DNA of 64,000 bases from an uncultured Verrucomicrobia subdivision 3 bacterium (GTDB taxonomy: Bacteria > Verrucomicrobiota > Verrucomicrobiia > Limisphaerales > DASXHY01). Shown one piece after another: positions 1 to 8,456 of this stretch. Every line of letters starts with the position of its first letter. The stretch's first letter is position 1. Made by a program: the position numbers and the translations under genes. The notes under the pieces were generated by a model, which made no database searches, had not been told where the DNA came from, and was given only the letters and a program-made list of their open reading frames with translations. The DNA lies in the NCBI GenBank assembly GCA_937890005.1, contig CALBZA010000004.1:124001-188000 (forward strand), read 5' to 3'.

Positions 1-917
1 TCCGGTTGTGCGGGCGATCCCAGCCATTTCTCACCGTCAGGGATGTTGTTCATCACGCCGGATTGAGCAGCGACCTGCACCTGATTCCCGATTCGCAAAT
101 GTCCCGCGACGCCCACCTGTCCCGCAAAGATCGCGTAGTTGCCGACCTTCGTGCTGCCGGCGATGCCCACTTGTGAAATCACGAGACAACCGTCCCCGAG
201 CACCACGTTGTGTGCGATCTGCACGAGGTTGTCGATCTTCGTGCCCTTGCCAATAATCGTCGGCCCGAGCGCGCCGCGATCGATCGTGACATTGGCGCCA
301 ATCTCCACGTCGTCCTTGATGATCACGTTGCCGATCTGCGGCACCTTTCGATGAACACCGTTGTCCTGCACATAACCGAACCCGTCCGAACCGATCACCG
401 TTCCTGAATGAATGCGCACCCGGTTGCCGATTTCTGTGCGCGGATAGAGGACGACGTTCGGAAAAAGAGTCACTTCCTCGCCAAGCTGCGACCCGGCGCC
501 AACATGATTGCCGCCTTGAAGAACTGATCGCGCCCCGATCCGCACGCCTTCGCCAATCACGCAATACGGACCGACATGCACCGAGGCATCCACCTTCGCA
601 CTTGGATGCACGGCGGCAGTCGGATGAATGCCGGCAGGTGGAACCGGTTCCGGAAAGAAAAGCGCCAGGGCCTTTGCAAAAGCAATCCGCGCATTCGGAA
701 CCACGATCAGCGCCTTCGACGATGTTCCGGCTCCACTTACGATGATCGCTGACGCTGCGCTTTGTTCGGCCTGGGCGAGGTATTCGGCATTCTCCGCGAA
801 TGTCAGATCGCCCGCCTTGGCGCGATCCGCGGGAGCAAAACCAGTGAGAAGAGTGGAGGAATCACCAATCACTTCGCCATTGAGGTGTTTGGCAATTTCA
901 GCAGCGGTAAAAGGCAT
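1..917 (-). CDS. lpxD: UDP-3-O-acylglucosamine N-acyltransferase LpxD (3' end outside window)
   Basis: Third step of lipid A synthesis: transfers a 3-hydroxyacyl chain from acyl-ACP to the 2-amino group of UDP-3-O-acylglucosamine in the cytosol. Translation from the ATG at 917 begins MPFTAAEIAKHLNGEV, the LpxD N-terminal uridine-binding domain, and continues into a left-handed beta-helix of hexapeptide repeats (IGEGVRIG, IGNRVRIH, IGANVTI). The catalytic histidine lies in VQIAHNV. About 305 codons are present and the frame is still open at base 1, so only the C-terminal tail is missing. No clear Shine-Dalgarno precedes the ATG. It shows that the cell makes lipopolysaccharide. Confidence 0.95.
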   Translation of the reverse strand, partial: MPFTAAEIAKHLNGEVIGDSSTLLTGFAPADRAKAGDLTFAENAEYLAQAEQSAASAIIVSGAGTSSKALIVVPNARIAFAKALALFFPEPVPPAGIHPTAAVHPSAKVDASVHVGPYCVIGEGVRIGARSVLQGGNHVGAGSQLGEEVTLFPNVVLYPRTEIGNRVRIHSGTVIGSDGFGYVQDNGVHRKVPQIGNVIIKDDVEIGANVTIDRGALGPTIIGKGTKIDNLVQIAHNVVLGDGCLVISQVGIAGSTKVGNYAIFAGQVGVAGHLRIGNQVQVAAQSGVMNNIPDGEKWLGSPAQP

Positions 918-1075
918 AAATGAATACGGACACGTCTTACAAACTCCTGCAGGCCAGCCGGATCGCGCTGATTTAACGGATTGCCGGAGTGGAATGCCTG
1001 GAACAAGTCGCCGATTGACTTGAAAAACGTGGGTCACTATAAAGTCGGCGGACGTTAATTCAACCCCAACTTTCT

Positions 1076-2239
1076 ATGGCCAGGACACTGCGCGTCGGGA
1101 TGGTCGGTTACCGTTTCATGGGTAAAGCCCATTCAAATGCGTGGAGGCAGGCTCCAAAGTTTTTCCCCCTCAAAGCGCACGTCGAGCTTCACACCATCTG
1201 CGGACGCGATCCCGCCGGGGTTCAAACGGCGCGCGCGCAACTCGGCTGGCAGCACGCTTCGACCGACTGGCGCGAAATCGTTGAATCGCCGCTGATCGAT
1301 ATCGTCGATATCGCCACGCCGACCGATTCGCACGCGGAGATTGCGATCGCTGCGCTTCAAAGCGGCAAACATGTTCTTTGCGAGAAACCGCTCGCGCTCA
1401 ATCTCAAGCAGGCGCAAGCCATGTGGAACGCAGCTCAGAAATCCCGCTGCGTTCACATGGTCTGTCACAACTACCGGCGTGTCCCGGCAATCGCACTCGC
1501 CAAGCGAATGATCACTGAGGGCGCGCTAGGGCGGATCTTTCACTATCGCGCACGCTACGCGCAGGATCGCCTGGTCGATCCCGATTTCCCCCTCGACTGG
1601 CGTTTGCAAAAGGAATTCAGCGGCAGCGGGGTTCATGCGGACATCAATTCACACATCATCGACCTCGGTCGTTATCTCGTGGGCGAATTCGAGGAAGTCT
1701 GCGGATTCACCAACACATTCATATCGGAACGTCCCATCCCCGAGCCACCCGCCAAATCCAATGGCATTCACACCAAATCTGTTCGTCGGATGGGGAAGGT
1801 GACTGTTCCCGATTCCGCGATGTTCATCGGCAGGATGACGGGTGGCGCACTCGCGAATCTCGAAGCCACCCGTTATGCGCTTGGACGACGCAACCACATG
1901 GAGATCGAAATCAACGGAAGCAAAGGATCCATCTTCTTCGATTTCGAGGACATGAACCGGCTGAAGTATTATTGCGGCGACGATCCCAAGGACCGGCAGG
2001 GTTTCCGCGACATCCTCGTCACCCAGCGCGATCACGTTCAACCGTATGTCGCTCACTGGTGGCCGCCAGGGCATCCGATCGGTTATGAACACACGTTCGT
2101 TCACGTCGCTGCGGATTTCGTCAACGCCTGCATCGACGGCAAGGCGACACATCCCACTTTCGAAGATGGCTTCAAAAATCAGCGAGTTCTCGAAGCCGTG
2201 GAAAAATCCTCCGCCTCAGGCAAGTGGGTGAAGTTGTAG
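1076..2239 (+). CDS. Gfo/Idh/MocA family oxidoreductase
   Basis: NAD(P)-dependent sugar or sugar-alcohol dehydrogenase of the Gfo/Idh/MocA family, 387 aa, the usual length. The N-terminal Rossmann fold shows VGMVGYRFMG near residues 7-16, and the family signature CEKPLAL is at 102-108 with the catalytic Lys104. The segment GVHADINSHIIDLGRYLVG (about 183-201) carries the expected active-site histidine region. There is no signal peptide, so the protein is cytosolic. It stands alone between lpxD (divergent) and a DUF5069 gene (convergent), so context gives no substrate. No strong ribosome-binding site is visible before the ATG. Confidence 0.9.
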   Translation: MARTLRVGMVGYRFMGKAHSNAWRQAPKFFPLKAHVELHTICGRDPAGVQTARAQLGWQHASTDWREIVESPLIDIVDIATPTDSHAEIAIAALQSGKHVLCEKPLALNLKQAQAMWNAAQKSRCVHMVCHNYRRVPAIALAKRMITEGALGRIFHYRARYAQDRLVDPDFPLDWRLQKEFSGSGVHADINSHIIDLGRYLVGEFEEVCGFTNTFISERPIPEPPAKSNGIHTKSVRRMGKVTVPDSAMFIGRMTGGALANLEATRYALGRRNHMEIEINGSKGSIFFDFEDMNRLKYYCGDDPKDRQGFRDILVTQRDHVQPYVAHWWPPGHPIGYEHTFVHVAADFVNACIDGKATHPTFEDGFKNQRVLEAVEKSSASGKWVKL

Positions 2240-2269
2240 CGGCAGCGCAAACACAAATGCACGAAAAGC

Positions 2270-2318
2270 AAAGGAGCTGACCGTTTCAGCCAGACCGGCT
2301 GCTGACGACAGCTCCTTT
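2270..2318. terminator. Two-tier stem-loop between convergent genes
   Basis: Arms AAAGGAGCTG (2270-2279) and CAGCTCCTTT (2309-2318) are perfectly complementary and enclose a second stem, CAGCC (2287-2291) with GGCTG (2297-2301). It lies between the convergent oxidoreductase (+) and DUF5069 gene (-). The minus-strand reading continues into a T-rich GCTTTTCG, so it may terminate mainly DUF5069 transcription. No long U-tract follows on the plus strand. Confidence 0.45.
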
Positions 2319-2373
2319 CAAGTCACAATTCGGACGAAATATTCCGTCGGATCGTTCGGACGACAAAAAAGCG

Positions 2374-2823
2374 TTATGCCTTTCCGCCGTAGCTCACATG
2401 ATCGTCGAGATCAAGGAGGTCAGCCCAGCTCAGAATGTCTTCGCGATTGGGTCCCGCGGTCTGGTGCAGCTTGTTGAAGTATTCGCGGGCTTCGGTGTTG
2501 TCCGGCGGACGCTGGTCCTGATAGATCGACCATGCAACGATTTCCGAATCGGTGCGCTTGTGTTTCGCGTTCGCCTTGATCCATTCCAGAATTTCGCCGT
2601 CGCCTTTGCCGGCCTCGAGTTCCTTCTTCAACGCTTCCGGATCAATTCCAACAAACTGGACGAAGCGCTGATCGAGCGGGCAGTTGTAATGATACTCGCC
2701 GTTCTTTCCGATGATCGTTGCGCGGCCTTTGTCGAGCATGCGAGGCAGAAGCGCATAACCGCCGAGGCGGACACGCGGGCTGCGGGGTGGACGTTGCGTG
2801 AGATCAGGTGCTTGAATTGCCAT
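2374..2823 (-). CDS. DUF5069 domain-containing protein
   Basis: A 149-aa soluble protein matching DUF5069, a family of unknown function frequent in Verrucomicrobiota and Planctomycetota. Recognisable segments are RVRLGGYALLPRMLDKGRA near the N terminus and YNCPLDQRFVQFVGID near the middle. The ATG at 2823 is chosen because AGGA lies 9-12 bases upstream; an in-frame extension to 2913 has no family similarity. There is no signal peptide or membrane segment. The gene stands alone. No reaction can be assigned. Confidence 0.85.
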   Translation of the reverse strand: MAIQAPDLTQRPPRSPRVRLGGYALLPRMLDKGRATIIGKNGEYHYNCPLDQRFVQFVGIDPEALKKELEAGKGDGEILEWIKANAKHKRTDSEIVAWSIYQDQRPPDNTEAREYFNKLHQTAGPNREDILSWADLLDLDDHVSYGGKA

Positions 2824-2940
2824 AGTTTTTTCCTGGTTCAATGTTTTCAGACAATGCGCCCAACGTGTACCGGAATCTTTAATGCGCAAGTCCGGACACG
2901 GGGGATCATTCAAAACCGTGTCCGATTCCGAACGGCGGCA

Positions 2941-3333
2941 TCAAGAACCACCGGCAGATTTCTTCAACTCTTCGAGAAAAGCCGTTCCGGAAAATCGCAG
3001 TCGCTGCTCCAGCTTTCGCGTGCAGCTGCAATCGTTGCAGGCCCATGTCTGCTTTCCGTTCTCATGCTTGCAGTTCGCCCGGTCGTGCGCGTCTTCGATG
3101 CTCACCAGCTCGAAGAATTTCTCCCAATACGGTCTCTCCTCCTGCAACGGTTCCGCGCAGTAGCACACCTCCACCCAGTTGGCGGTGCCGTCCTGAACCA
3201 GTCGCGCCTGTTCCATGTTGCGGAGGTATTCGTCTCCCGCGACCGATCCCTCCCCGAGCGTCCGATTCTGAATCGCTTCAAGGAGAGCTTTCTCCTTACC
3301 GGTTCTCACCCGCGCTTTCACCAGGTATCGCAT
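2941..3333 (-). CDS. Conserved Cys/His-rich protein of unknown function
   Basis: 130-aa soluble protein from the ATG at 3333; a TTG 15 bases further upstream is less likely. The N-terminal half (MRYLVKARVRTGKEKALLEAI) looks like a small alpha/beta domain of the YCII or dimeric alpha-beta barrel type. The C-terminal half holds Cys57, 59, 88, 99, 102 and 104 with His83 and His90, including a W-A-C-x2-C-x-C cluster, which suggests a metal site. I recall similar proteins in other Verrucomicrobiota but no assigned function. It is 117 bp upstream of the DUF5069 gene on the same strand, so co-transcription is possible. Confidence 0.7.
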   Translation of the reverse strand: MRYLVKARVRTGKEKALLEAIQNRTLGEGSVAGDEYLRNMEQARLVQDGTANWVEVCYCAEPLQEERPYWEKFFELVSIEDAHDRANCKHENGKQTWACNDCSCTRKLEQRLRFSGTAFLEELKKSAGGS

Positions 3334-3520
3334 GCTCCGACGATACAATCACGTTTCCGGTAAATCAAAACGCCGTCTGGACCAGACCGAAATTTCTTCG
3401 CTCCCCGGGGGCCCCCGATTGTTCGAGGACAGAAAACGAAAACCGCCGTGCAGCTGAAGCGTGTCGCAACGAAAGAGGTTGCATGGACCACTTTTCTCCA
3501 CAGAATGTCCGGGTTTACCG

Positions 3521-4696
3521 ATGAGCACAGCCTCGCCAACTTCGTCGTCGCAACCCGCAGCTCCAGCTGGCGCGGGAGTCGATTTTTCAAAACCCGTCGT
3601 GCGGCCGGAGAAAAGCGTCTTCAAGCTGATCGGCGAGGTTTTGCAACACGGCGGCCCCGGTTATCTGCAGTTCGCCATCACGAACATCTGCAATGCCGAC
3701 TGCGATTTCTGCGGCTTCGCACGGTCGAAGTTCGATCCCAAGGCCCGCCGCAGCGTCACGCTTCAGGAAGCGAAGGATGTCATCGACATCGCGTTGAAAA
3801 ATCACATCGGTTACCTGCTGTTCGTGGGCGGCGAACCGATGGTGCATCGCGATCTGCGGACCATGACCCGTTACGCGGCGGAGCGCGGCATTCATCCGAT
3901 GATCTGCACCAACGGCGGACTCTGGACGGAAGAGAACATGCGGGCGCTCGCGTCCGATGGATTGAGCAGCGTGATCATGTCGATCGACGCGCATGACATC
4001 ATCAAGCACGAGAAGAACCGCGGCCTGCCCGATGTCTGCCGCAAGATCAAGCGCGCGAATGAAGTGTTCGGCGAGCTGGGAATTCAAACGACGGCGAGCG
4101 TCACTGCGAGCCGTTTGATTGAAGATTACGACAAGCTGCCGGCGTTTCTGGAATCGCTCGGATTCAAGAGCTGCACCTTCAGCTATCCGCTGACCTCGCT
4201 GGCGAGCAGTTATCTGAGCTTCAGCGACAGCGGCCTGGTAAACTACAACACGGACGAACTGATCCAGCTTTTTGAAAAAATCCGGCAGATGAAACATCGC
4301 AGCGGATATCCCGTTGTGAATCCGACCGAGTCGCTGAACGAGATGCAGCGGCATCTGCGAAAGGAAAAGGAACAGTTCGGCTGCCTCGGCGGCCACAAGT
4401 ACTTTTATCTCGACTGGCACCTGAATTTGTATCGCTGCCATGCATGGCACGAACCGATGTGCAACGTGTATGAATGGGATGATTCCAAGCTCATTCGCGA
4501 CGGCTGCACGAAATGCATGATTGACTGTTATCGCGATCCTAGCGTGCTCCAGTTCGTCGCGATCAGCGCCAGCGACGCCTACAATAATTTGAAAAAGGGA
4601 AAGCTGATTTCCGCGGCAAAGAACGTCTTCGACAGGCGCAACATCACCTCGCTCAAGGCGGTGTGGGAAGACCGCAAGTGGATTGGCAAGGTTTGA
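3521..4696 (+). CDS. Radical SAM protein with Cys-rich C-terminal domain
   Basis: 391-aa radical S-adenosylmethionine enzyme. The [4Fe-4S] motif is C57-x3-C61-x2-C64 (CNADCDFC). VGGEPMVHRDL is the glycine-rich SAM-binding GGEP motif. The C-terminal part carries Cys288, 306, 314, 329, 332 and 336, arranged like a SPASM or twitch domain that would bind one or more auxiliary clusters. Substrate is not evident: no peptide precursor gene is adjacent. The ATG at 3521 is used because an in-frame start at 3461 adds 20 poorly conserved residues; neither has a strong Shine-Dalgarno. Its 3' end lies 12 bp from a convergent gene. Confidence 0.85.
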   Translation: MSTASPTSSSQPAAPAGAGVDFSKPVVRPEKSVFKLIGEVLQHGGPGYLQFAITNICNADCDFCGFARSKFDPKARRSVTLQEAKDVIDIALKNHIGYLLFVGGEPMVHRDLRTMTRYAAERGIHPMICTNGGLWTEENMRALASDGLSSVIMSIDAHDIIKHEKNRGLPDVCRKIKRANEVFGELGIQTTASVTASRLIEDYDKLPAFLESLGFKSCTFSYPLTSLASSYLSFSDSGLVNYNTDELIQLFEKIRQMKHRSGYPVVNPTESLNEMQRHLRKEKEQFGCLGGHKYFYLDWHLNLYRCHAWHEPMCNVYEWDDSKLIRDGCTKCMIDCYRDPSVLQFVAISASDAYNNLKKGKLISAAKNVFDRRNITSLKAVWEDRKWIGKV

Positions 4697-4708
4697 TGCC
4701 GGATTCGT

Positions 4709-5005
4709 TCACTGCAACTTCGGAGTTCCTGGTGGCAAGGGTTTTCCAGCCCGGTTCTTGTCGTAGATGGCATAGAGGATGAAGAGAAACGCCACCAGCC
4801 GGAGAAGGTAGTAGTAAGGCCGCACTTCGCTCTGTCCGATCATGATCAGGAGCACCCGCTCCACCGCCAGAATCCAGAACGACCAGCCGAAGTACGCGAA
4901 AAAGCGATCGTGGCTTTTCCTCCTGAACCGGAAGAAGAAAACGCCGATCGCCCAGTAGCCAACCAGAATTCCGCCGGAGAGGGCGCTGTAGATGTCCACA
5001 TTCAT
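4709..5005 (-). CDS. DUF5985 family small membrane protein (second of pair)
   Basis: 98-aa membrane protein with about three hydrophobic helices (GGILVGYWAIGVFFFRF, YFGWSFWILAVERVLLIMI and YYYLLRLVAFLFILYAIYD) and a short basic tail. It matches the DUF5985 type, which often occurs as adjacent pairs. It starts 2 bp after the stop of the upstream paralogue and is the last gene of a three-gene operon headed by a winged-helix regulator. Function is unknown; a membrane sensor or channel role is only a guess. Confidence 0.75.
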   Translation of the reverse strand: MNVDIYSALSGGILVGYWAIGVFFFRFRRKSHDRFFAYFGWSFWILAVERVLLIMIGQSEVRPYYYLLRLVAFLFILYAIYDKNRAGKPLPPGTPKLQ

Positions 5006-5007
5006 AG

Positions 5008-5268
5008 TCAGATGTTCGTTCGCATCAGCCCATACAGCAGTAACAGCACGCCGGCCAGATTCGCCGACTGGCGCCACAACAGGAGGCTGATGCTATCGCT
5101 CAGAACGACGAGATCGACGAACAGCAGGCTGTTGGCGACTGCGAATGCGAGAAACGCAAGGCTGCTCCAGAACAGGAGCAGGACTTTGCTGCGATGGTAG
5201 CCTCGATATAACAACACTGCGCACGCACTACTCGTCAGGGCGCAGAGAAGATAAACGATTTCAGCCAT
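5008..5268 (-). CDS. DUF5985 family small membrane protein (first of pair)
   Basis: 86-aa protein made almost wholly of hydrophobic helices, beginning MAEIVYLLCALTSSACAVLLY and containing LLLFWSSLAFLAFAVANSLLF and LWRQSANLAGVLLLLYGLM. It is a DUF5985 paralogue of the next gene. Its ATG overlaps the 3' end of the upstream winged-helix gene by 8 bp, which indicates translational coupling. Function is unknown. Confidence 0.75.
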   Translation of the reverse strand: MAEIVYLLCALTSSACAVLLYRGYHRSKVLLLFWSSLAFLAFAVANSLLFVDLVVLSDSISLLLWRQSANLAGVLLLLYGLMRTNI

Positions 5269-5656
5269 TGGGGTCCTTTCTCAACCTGAACGCCTTTGCA
5301 AACTCATCCACCTCCGATACGCGTTCGGCGTAGATTGCCTCGATGATGCGCACCCGCCGCTCGGAATAGAGATGTGACAACCGGGAGATTGTGTCCGCCA
5401 GCTCAGCGGTCCTGGGAGCGTAACGATAGCCGCGCTCCGGACCTTCGCTTCGCACCAGAAAGCCGCGAGCTGTCAGTTCCTCAAGGGTTCTCTCCACTGA
5501 CCGCTCGCTGCTTCGAATCACCTGATACACTTCCTTGGAAGTCCACGCGTGATCCGATTTATCGCGAAGCGCCAAAAGGATCTCCAACTGCTCGACGGAA
5601 CGGATTGCTTCCTGGAGCAGGAGTTGAACATCGATTGGTATTTCGCCGGCAGCCAC
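5261..5656 (-). CDS. Winged-helix transcriptional regulator
   Basis: 131-aa DNA-binding protein. Residues about 34-90 form a winged helix: WTSKEVYQVIRSSERSVERTL is the helix-turn-helix and RGFLVRSEGPERGYRYAP is the wing. The C-terminal helix (LADTISRLSHLYSERRVRII) probably dimerises. The start is a GTG at 5656; no ATG lies nearby upstream. It is the first gene of the wHTH-DUF5985-DUF5985 operon with overlapping junctions and probably controls that operon. Two ACCCC/TACGG-type direct repeats lie 60-140 bp upstream and are candidate operators. Confidence 0.75.
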   Translation of the reverse strand: MAAGEIPIDVQLLLQEAIRSVEQLEILLALRDKSDHAWTSKEVYQVIRSSERSVERTLEELTARGFLVRSEGPERGYRYAPRTAELADTISRLSHLYSERRVRIIEAIYAERVSEVDEFAKAFRLRKDPNG

Positions 5657-6014
5657 ACGTCACGTTACGCAAAAACTCCTCCCGCGACTCAAGCGATTTA
5701 TCAGTGAAGTAGGGTTTTACCCCATACGGAAAACCCAACCGATAAAACGCCGTGAGTTGGCCTTCAGGCCTACGAAACGCGTGGAACAAAACCCCTACGG
5801 TAGTCAGCCCATTGGGCGCAGCCGTTGAATCTGCGAAATATTCTCAGACGAGTATGTGCGGCATCCTTCCAGCAGGCAGCGTCTGGAGTCGAATCCAACC
5901 GCTGGCCTTTTCGATCGAACTGCCGCGCGTCGGCAAGCATCGTGTCGGCGGATTCATCTGCAATCGAAATGGAACCGCAAAATCCTGCGCGGTGCATCCG
6001 GCGGCTTTCCCCGC
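5657..6014. other. Intergenic region between divergent wHTH operon and PIG-L gene
   Basis: 358 bp without a convincing gene; open frames here lack family similarity and initiation signals. It holds two related boxes, TTTTACCCCATACGG (5715-5729) and AAAACCCCTACGG (5788-5800), 72 bp apart in the same orientation. The first lies in an imperfect palindrome (GTAGGGTTTTACCCCATAC). They could be operators for the divergent wHTH operon. I see no clear promoter hexamers for the PIG-L gene. Confidence 0.5.
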
Positions 6015-6863
6015 ATGAAAACAGATTGGACCAGTCTTTTGTTCGACAGTTGTCCGGATCGTCTCGCAATCATCGTCGCTCATCCGGACGACGAAGTGAT
6101 CGGCTGCGGTGCACATCTTCACCAGTGGCCGCAGGCGCACGTCATCCATGTGACAGACGGAGCGCCCCGGAATTCGCCCGACACCTGGCGCGCCGGTTTC
6201 GTAACTGCTGAGGAATACGCCTCGGTCCGTCAGCGGGAATCGATCACCGCCCTCGCTCTCGCTGGAATCAATTTCAACCAGTTGCATCCGCTCGGAGTTC
6301 CCGATCAGGAAACTGTTCTCAATCTGATTCCGCTGACACTTCTGATCGCGGAAAAACTTCTTGAATTGCAACCCTCGATCGTGATCACGCATCCGTATGA
6401 AGGCGGCCATCCGGATCACGATTCAACCGCGTTCGCCGTCCACATGGCCAGGGACATCCTGCTCAAGGAGCAGGGGAGCGCGCCTGTCGTTGTGGAGGCG
6501 ACGAGCTATTTCAACCGCGCGGGGATAATGGTCACCGGAGAGTTCCTTCCCCGCGCGAAATCCGATGTTCGAACCGTGATTCTGACGGAAGAGCAGCGAC
6601 AGTTGAAGCAACGACTGTTCGACTGCTTCCACACGCAGGAAACAGTGATGCGTCATTTTTCGATCGGAAAAGAACGGTTCCGCACCGCTCCGCGCTACAA
6701 TTTCCATCAACCACCACACCCGGGACGCCTTTACTACGAACACTTCCATTTGGGCACGAACGGCGAAGCCTGGCGGCGTCTTGCCACCGCCGCGTCTCGA
6801 CGGCTTTCAGGGGAACCGGAACTTCGTGAATTGCACCGCGACTTCGCCCACGTCACGGACTGA
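6015..6863 (+). CDS. PIG-L family deacetylase
   Basis: 282-aa zinc-dependent N-acetylglucosaminyl deacetylase fold (PIG-L/LmbE family). The metal-binding AHPDDE motif is near residues 25-30 and the second motif HPYEGGHPDHD near 125-135. The family removes acetyl groups from GlcNAc-containing lipids or thiol and antibiotic precursors. The substrate here is unknown: no bacillithiol, mycothiol or glycolipid gene adjoins it. There is no signal peptide. The ATG at 6015 is preferred; an in-frame upstream start at 5856 adds 53 Arg-rich residues unlike the family. Confidence 0.85.
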   Translation: MKTDWTSLLFDSCPDRLAIIVAHPDDEVIGCGAHLHQWPQAHVIHVTDGAPRNSPDTWRAGFVTAEEYASVRQRESITALALAGINFNQLHPLGVPDQETVLNLIPLTLLIAEKLLELQPSIVITHPYEGGHPDHDSTAFAVHMARDILLKEQGSAPVVVEATSYFNRAGIMVTGEFLPRAKSDVRTVILTEEQRQLKQRLFDCFHTQETVMRHFSIGKERFRTAPRYNFHQPPHPGRLYYEHFHLGTNGEAWRRLATAASRRLSGEPELRELHRDFAHVTD

Positions 6864-7058
6864 AAGGTGTGTTTTTGACCGGTTTCGATGTTGCCTTTCA
6901 TTTCGATCCCATCGATCCGAGGTGTGCTGTAACCGTTTGCACACGAGCGGATGTGAACCTGAAGCTTCGCGTTCTCCAGATTCGCCCCGGTGGCATACCG
7001 CAGGAGCGAAAACTCAGTGCTCGACACGGCAGGCGCTTGAATCAAACTCTTCGGCCGT

Positions 7059-8450
7059 ATGAATTCGTTGCTCCTCTCCGGCGGCCGCGTGATCGATCCC
7101 GCCAATCGCCTCGACGCTTCCGCGGACGTGCTGATCGTTGATGGCAAGGTTGCCGCCGTGGGTCGCGACGCCGCCAGCCAGGCACCGGCAAATGTGGAAC
7201 GGATGGACGTCTCGGGCCTTGTAGTCTGCCCCGGATTGATCGACCTGCACGTTCATTTCCGCGAACCGGGCCAGACCGCCAAGGAAGATATTGCCACGGG
7301 CACCGCTTCCGCCGCTCGCGGCGGATTCACGTCGGTCGTCTGCATGCCGAACACGTCTCCGTCCATCGACAACGCCGGAACGGTCGCCTTGATCCACGAA
7401 CGGGCCGAGAGGCAGGGGAAGGTGAATCTCTATGTCGCAGGCGCCATTACCAAAGGCATCGCCGGCGAGGAACTGGCGTCGATCGGATCGCTGAAACGCG
7501 CCGGAGTGGTGGCAATCACCGATGATGGCCATTGCATTCAGAACAACGAGCTGATGCGACGCGCCTGTGAATACGCGAAAATGTTCGATCTGCCGGTGAT
7601 GGATCATTGCCAGGATTACTCGCTCGTGACCGACGGCGTGATGCACGAAGGTTATTGGAGCACGGCGCTTGGTCTTCGCGGATGGCCGGCGGCGGGGGAA
7701 GAAATGATTGTGGCGCGCAACATTCTTCTGGCGCAGCTCACCGGAACACGGGTTCATTGCCAGCATTTAAGCGCGGCGGGGAGCGTGGAACTCATTCGCG
7801 AAGCCAAAAAACGCGGCGTTCCGGTTTCAGGCGAAGCCTGTCCGCATCACTTCACCCTGACCGACGCCGCCGTGGCAGGAAGCGAAAAGTTCTGGGCTGA
7901 AGACGGCAAAGGAATTTACGGCATCGGTTCGCTGCCGGCGGATCAGCTGCCGCAATGGCCGGCTTACGACACGAGCATGAAGATGAACCCGCCGCTTCGT
8001 TCTGCGCGGGATCGTGAAGCGATCCTTGAAGGCATCGTGGACGGAACCATTGAGATTCTCGCCAGCGATCATGCGCCTCATTGTGGTTATGAAAAGGAAG
8101 TGGAGTTCGATTACGCGCCGTTCGGAATCACCGGTCTGGAAACCGAACTCGCGCTTTCGCTGATGCAGCTGTATCACACCAAACGCCTCAGTCTTTCGGA
8201 CCTGATTGCGAAGTTCACGGTCGCGCCTGCCAATTTGCTCCGGTTGAACAAGGGAACGCTCTCCATCGGAACGGACGCAGACGTCACCGTGTTCGATCCG
8301 GATCTGGCCTGGCAATTTGACAGAGCGTCCACCGCGAGCAAGTCTTTGAACAGCCCGTTCTATGGCTGGCCGCTCAAAGGCAAGGCAGTCGCAACCATCG
8401 TGGCCGGCAAAATTGCATGGGCTGAACAACGCACAGCGGCTGCCGCCTGA
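7059..8450 (+). CDS. pyrC: Dihydroorotase (PyrC)
   Basis: Cyclises N-carbamoyl-aspartate to dihydroorotate in de novo pyrimidine synthesis. 463 aa, longer than the usual 420-430. Zinc ligands are visible: H64 and H66 in DLHVHFREPG, D156 in ITDDGH, H183, H236 and D337 in SDHAPH. Asp156 rather than a carboxylated lysine places it in the class I bacterial group. Residues about 275-300, between CPHHFTLTDAA and YDTSMKMNPPLR, form an extra segment that most family members lack. carA follows two genes downstream, so this is a pyrimidine cluster. The stop is 6 bp from the next ATG. Confidence 0.95.
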   Translation: MNSLLLSGGRVIDPANRLDASADVLIVDGKVAAVGRDAASQAPANVERMDVSGLVVCPGLIDLHVHFREPGQTAKEDIATGTASAARGGFTSVVCMPNTSPSIDNAGTVALIHERAERQGKVNLYVAGAITKGIAGEELASIGSLKRAGVVAITDDGHCIQNNELMRRACEYAKMFDLPVMDHCQDYSLVTDGVMHEGYWSTALGLRGWPAAGEEMIVARNILLAQLTGTRVHCQHLSAAGSVELIREAKKRGVPVSGEACPHHFTLTDAAVAGSEKFWAEDGKGIYGIGSLPADQLPQWPAYDTSMKMNPPLRSARDREAILEGIVDGTIEILASDHAPHCGYEKEVEFDYAPFGITGLETELALSLMQLYHTKRLSLSDLIAKFTVAPANLLRLNKGTLSIGTDADVTVFDPDLAWQFDRASTASKSLNSPFYGWPLKGKAVATIVAGKIAWAEQRTAAAA

Positions 8451-8456
8451 GATACT

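Noticed and set aside
2270..2318. Riboswitch or structured RNA
   Set aside because: A simple two-tier stem between convergent genes is better explained as a terminator.
2398..3363. Long open frame on the plus strand across the DUF5069 and Cys-rich genes
   Set aside because: It is antisense to two genes with better support, has no family similarity and has no initiation signal.
6734..7147. Possible minus-strand gene in the gap before pyrC
   Set aside because: It overlaps the ends of the PIG-L and pyrC genes, its central part has some protein-like composition, but no start signal or family was recognised.
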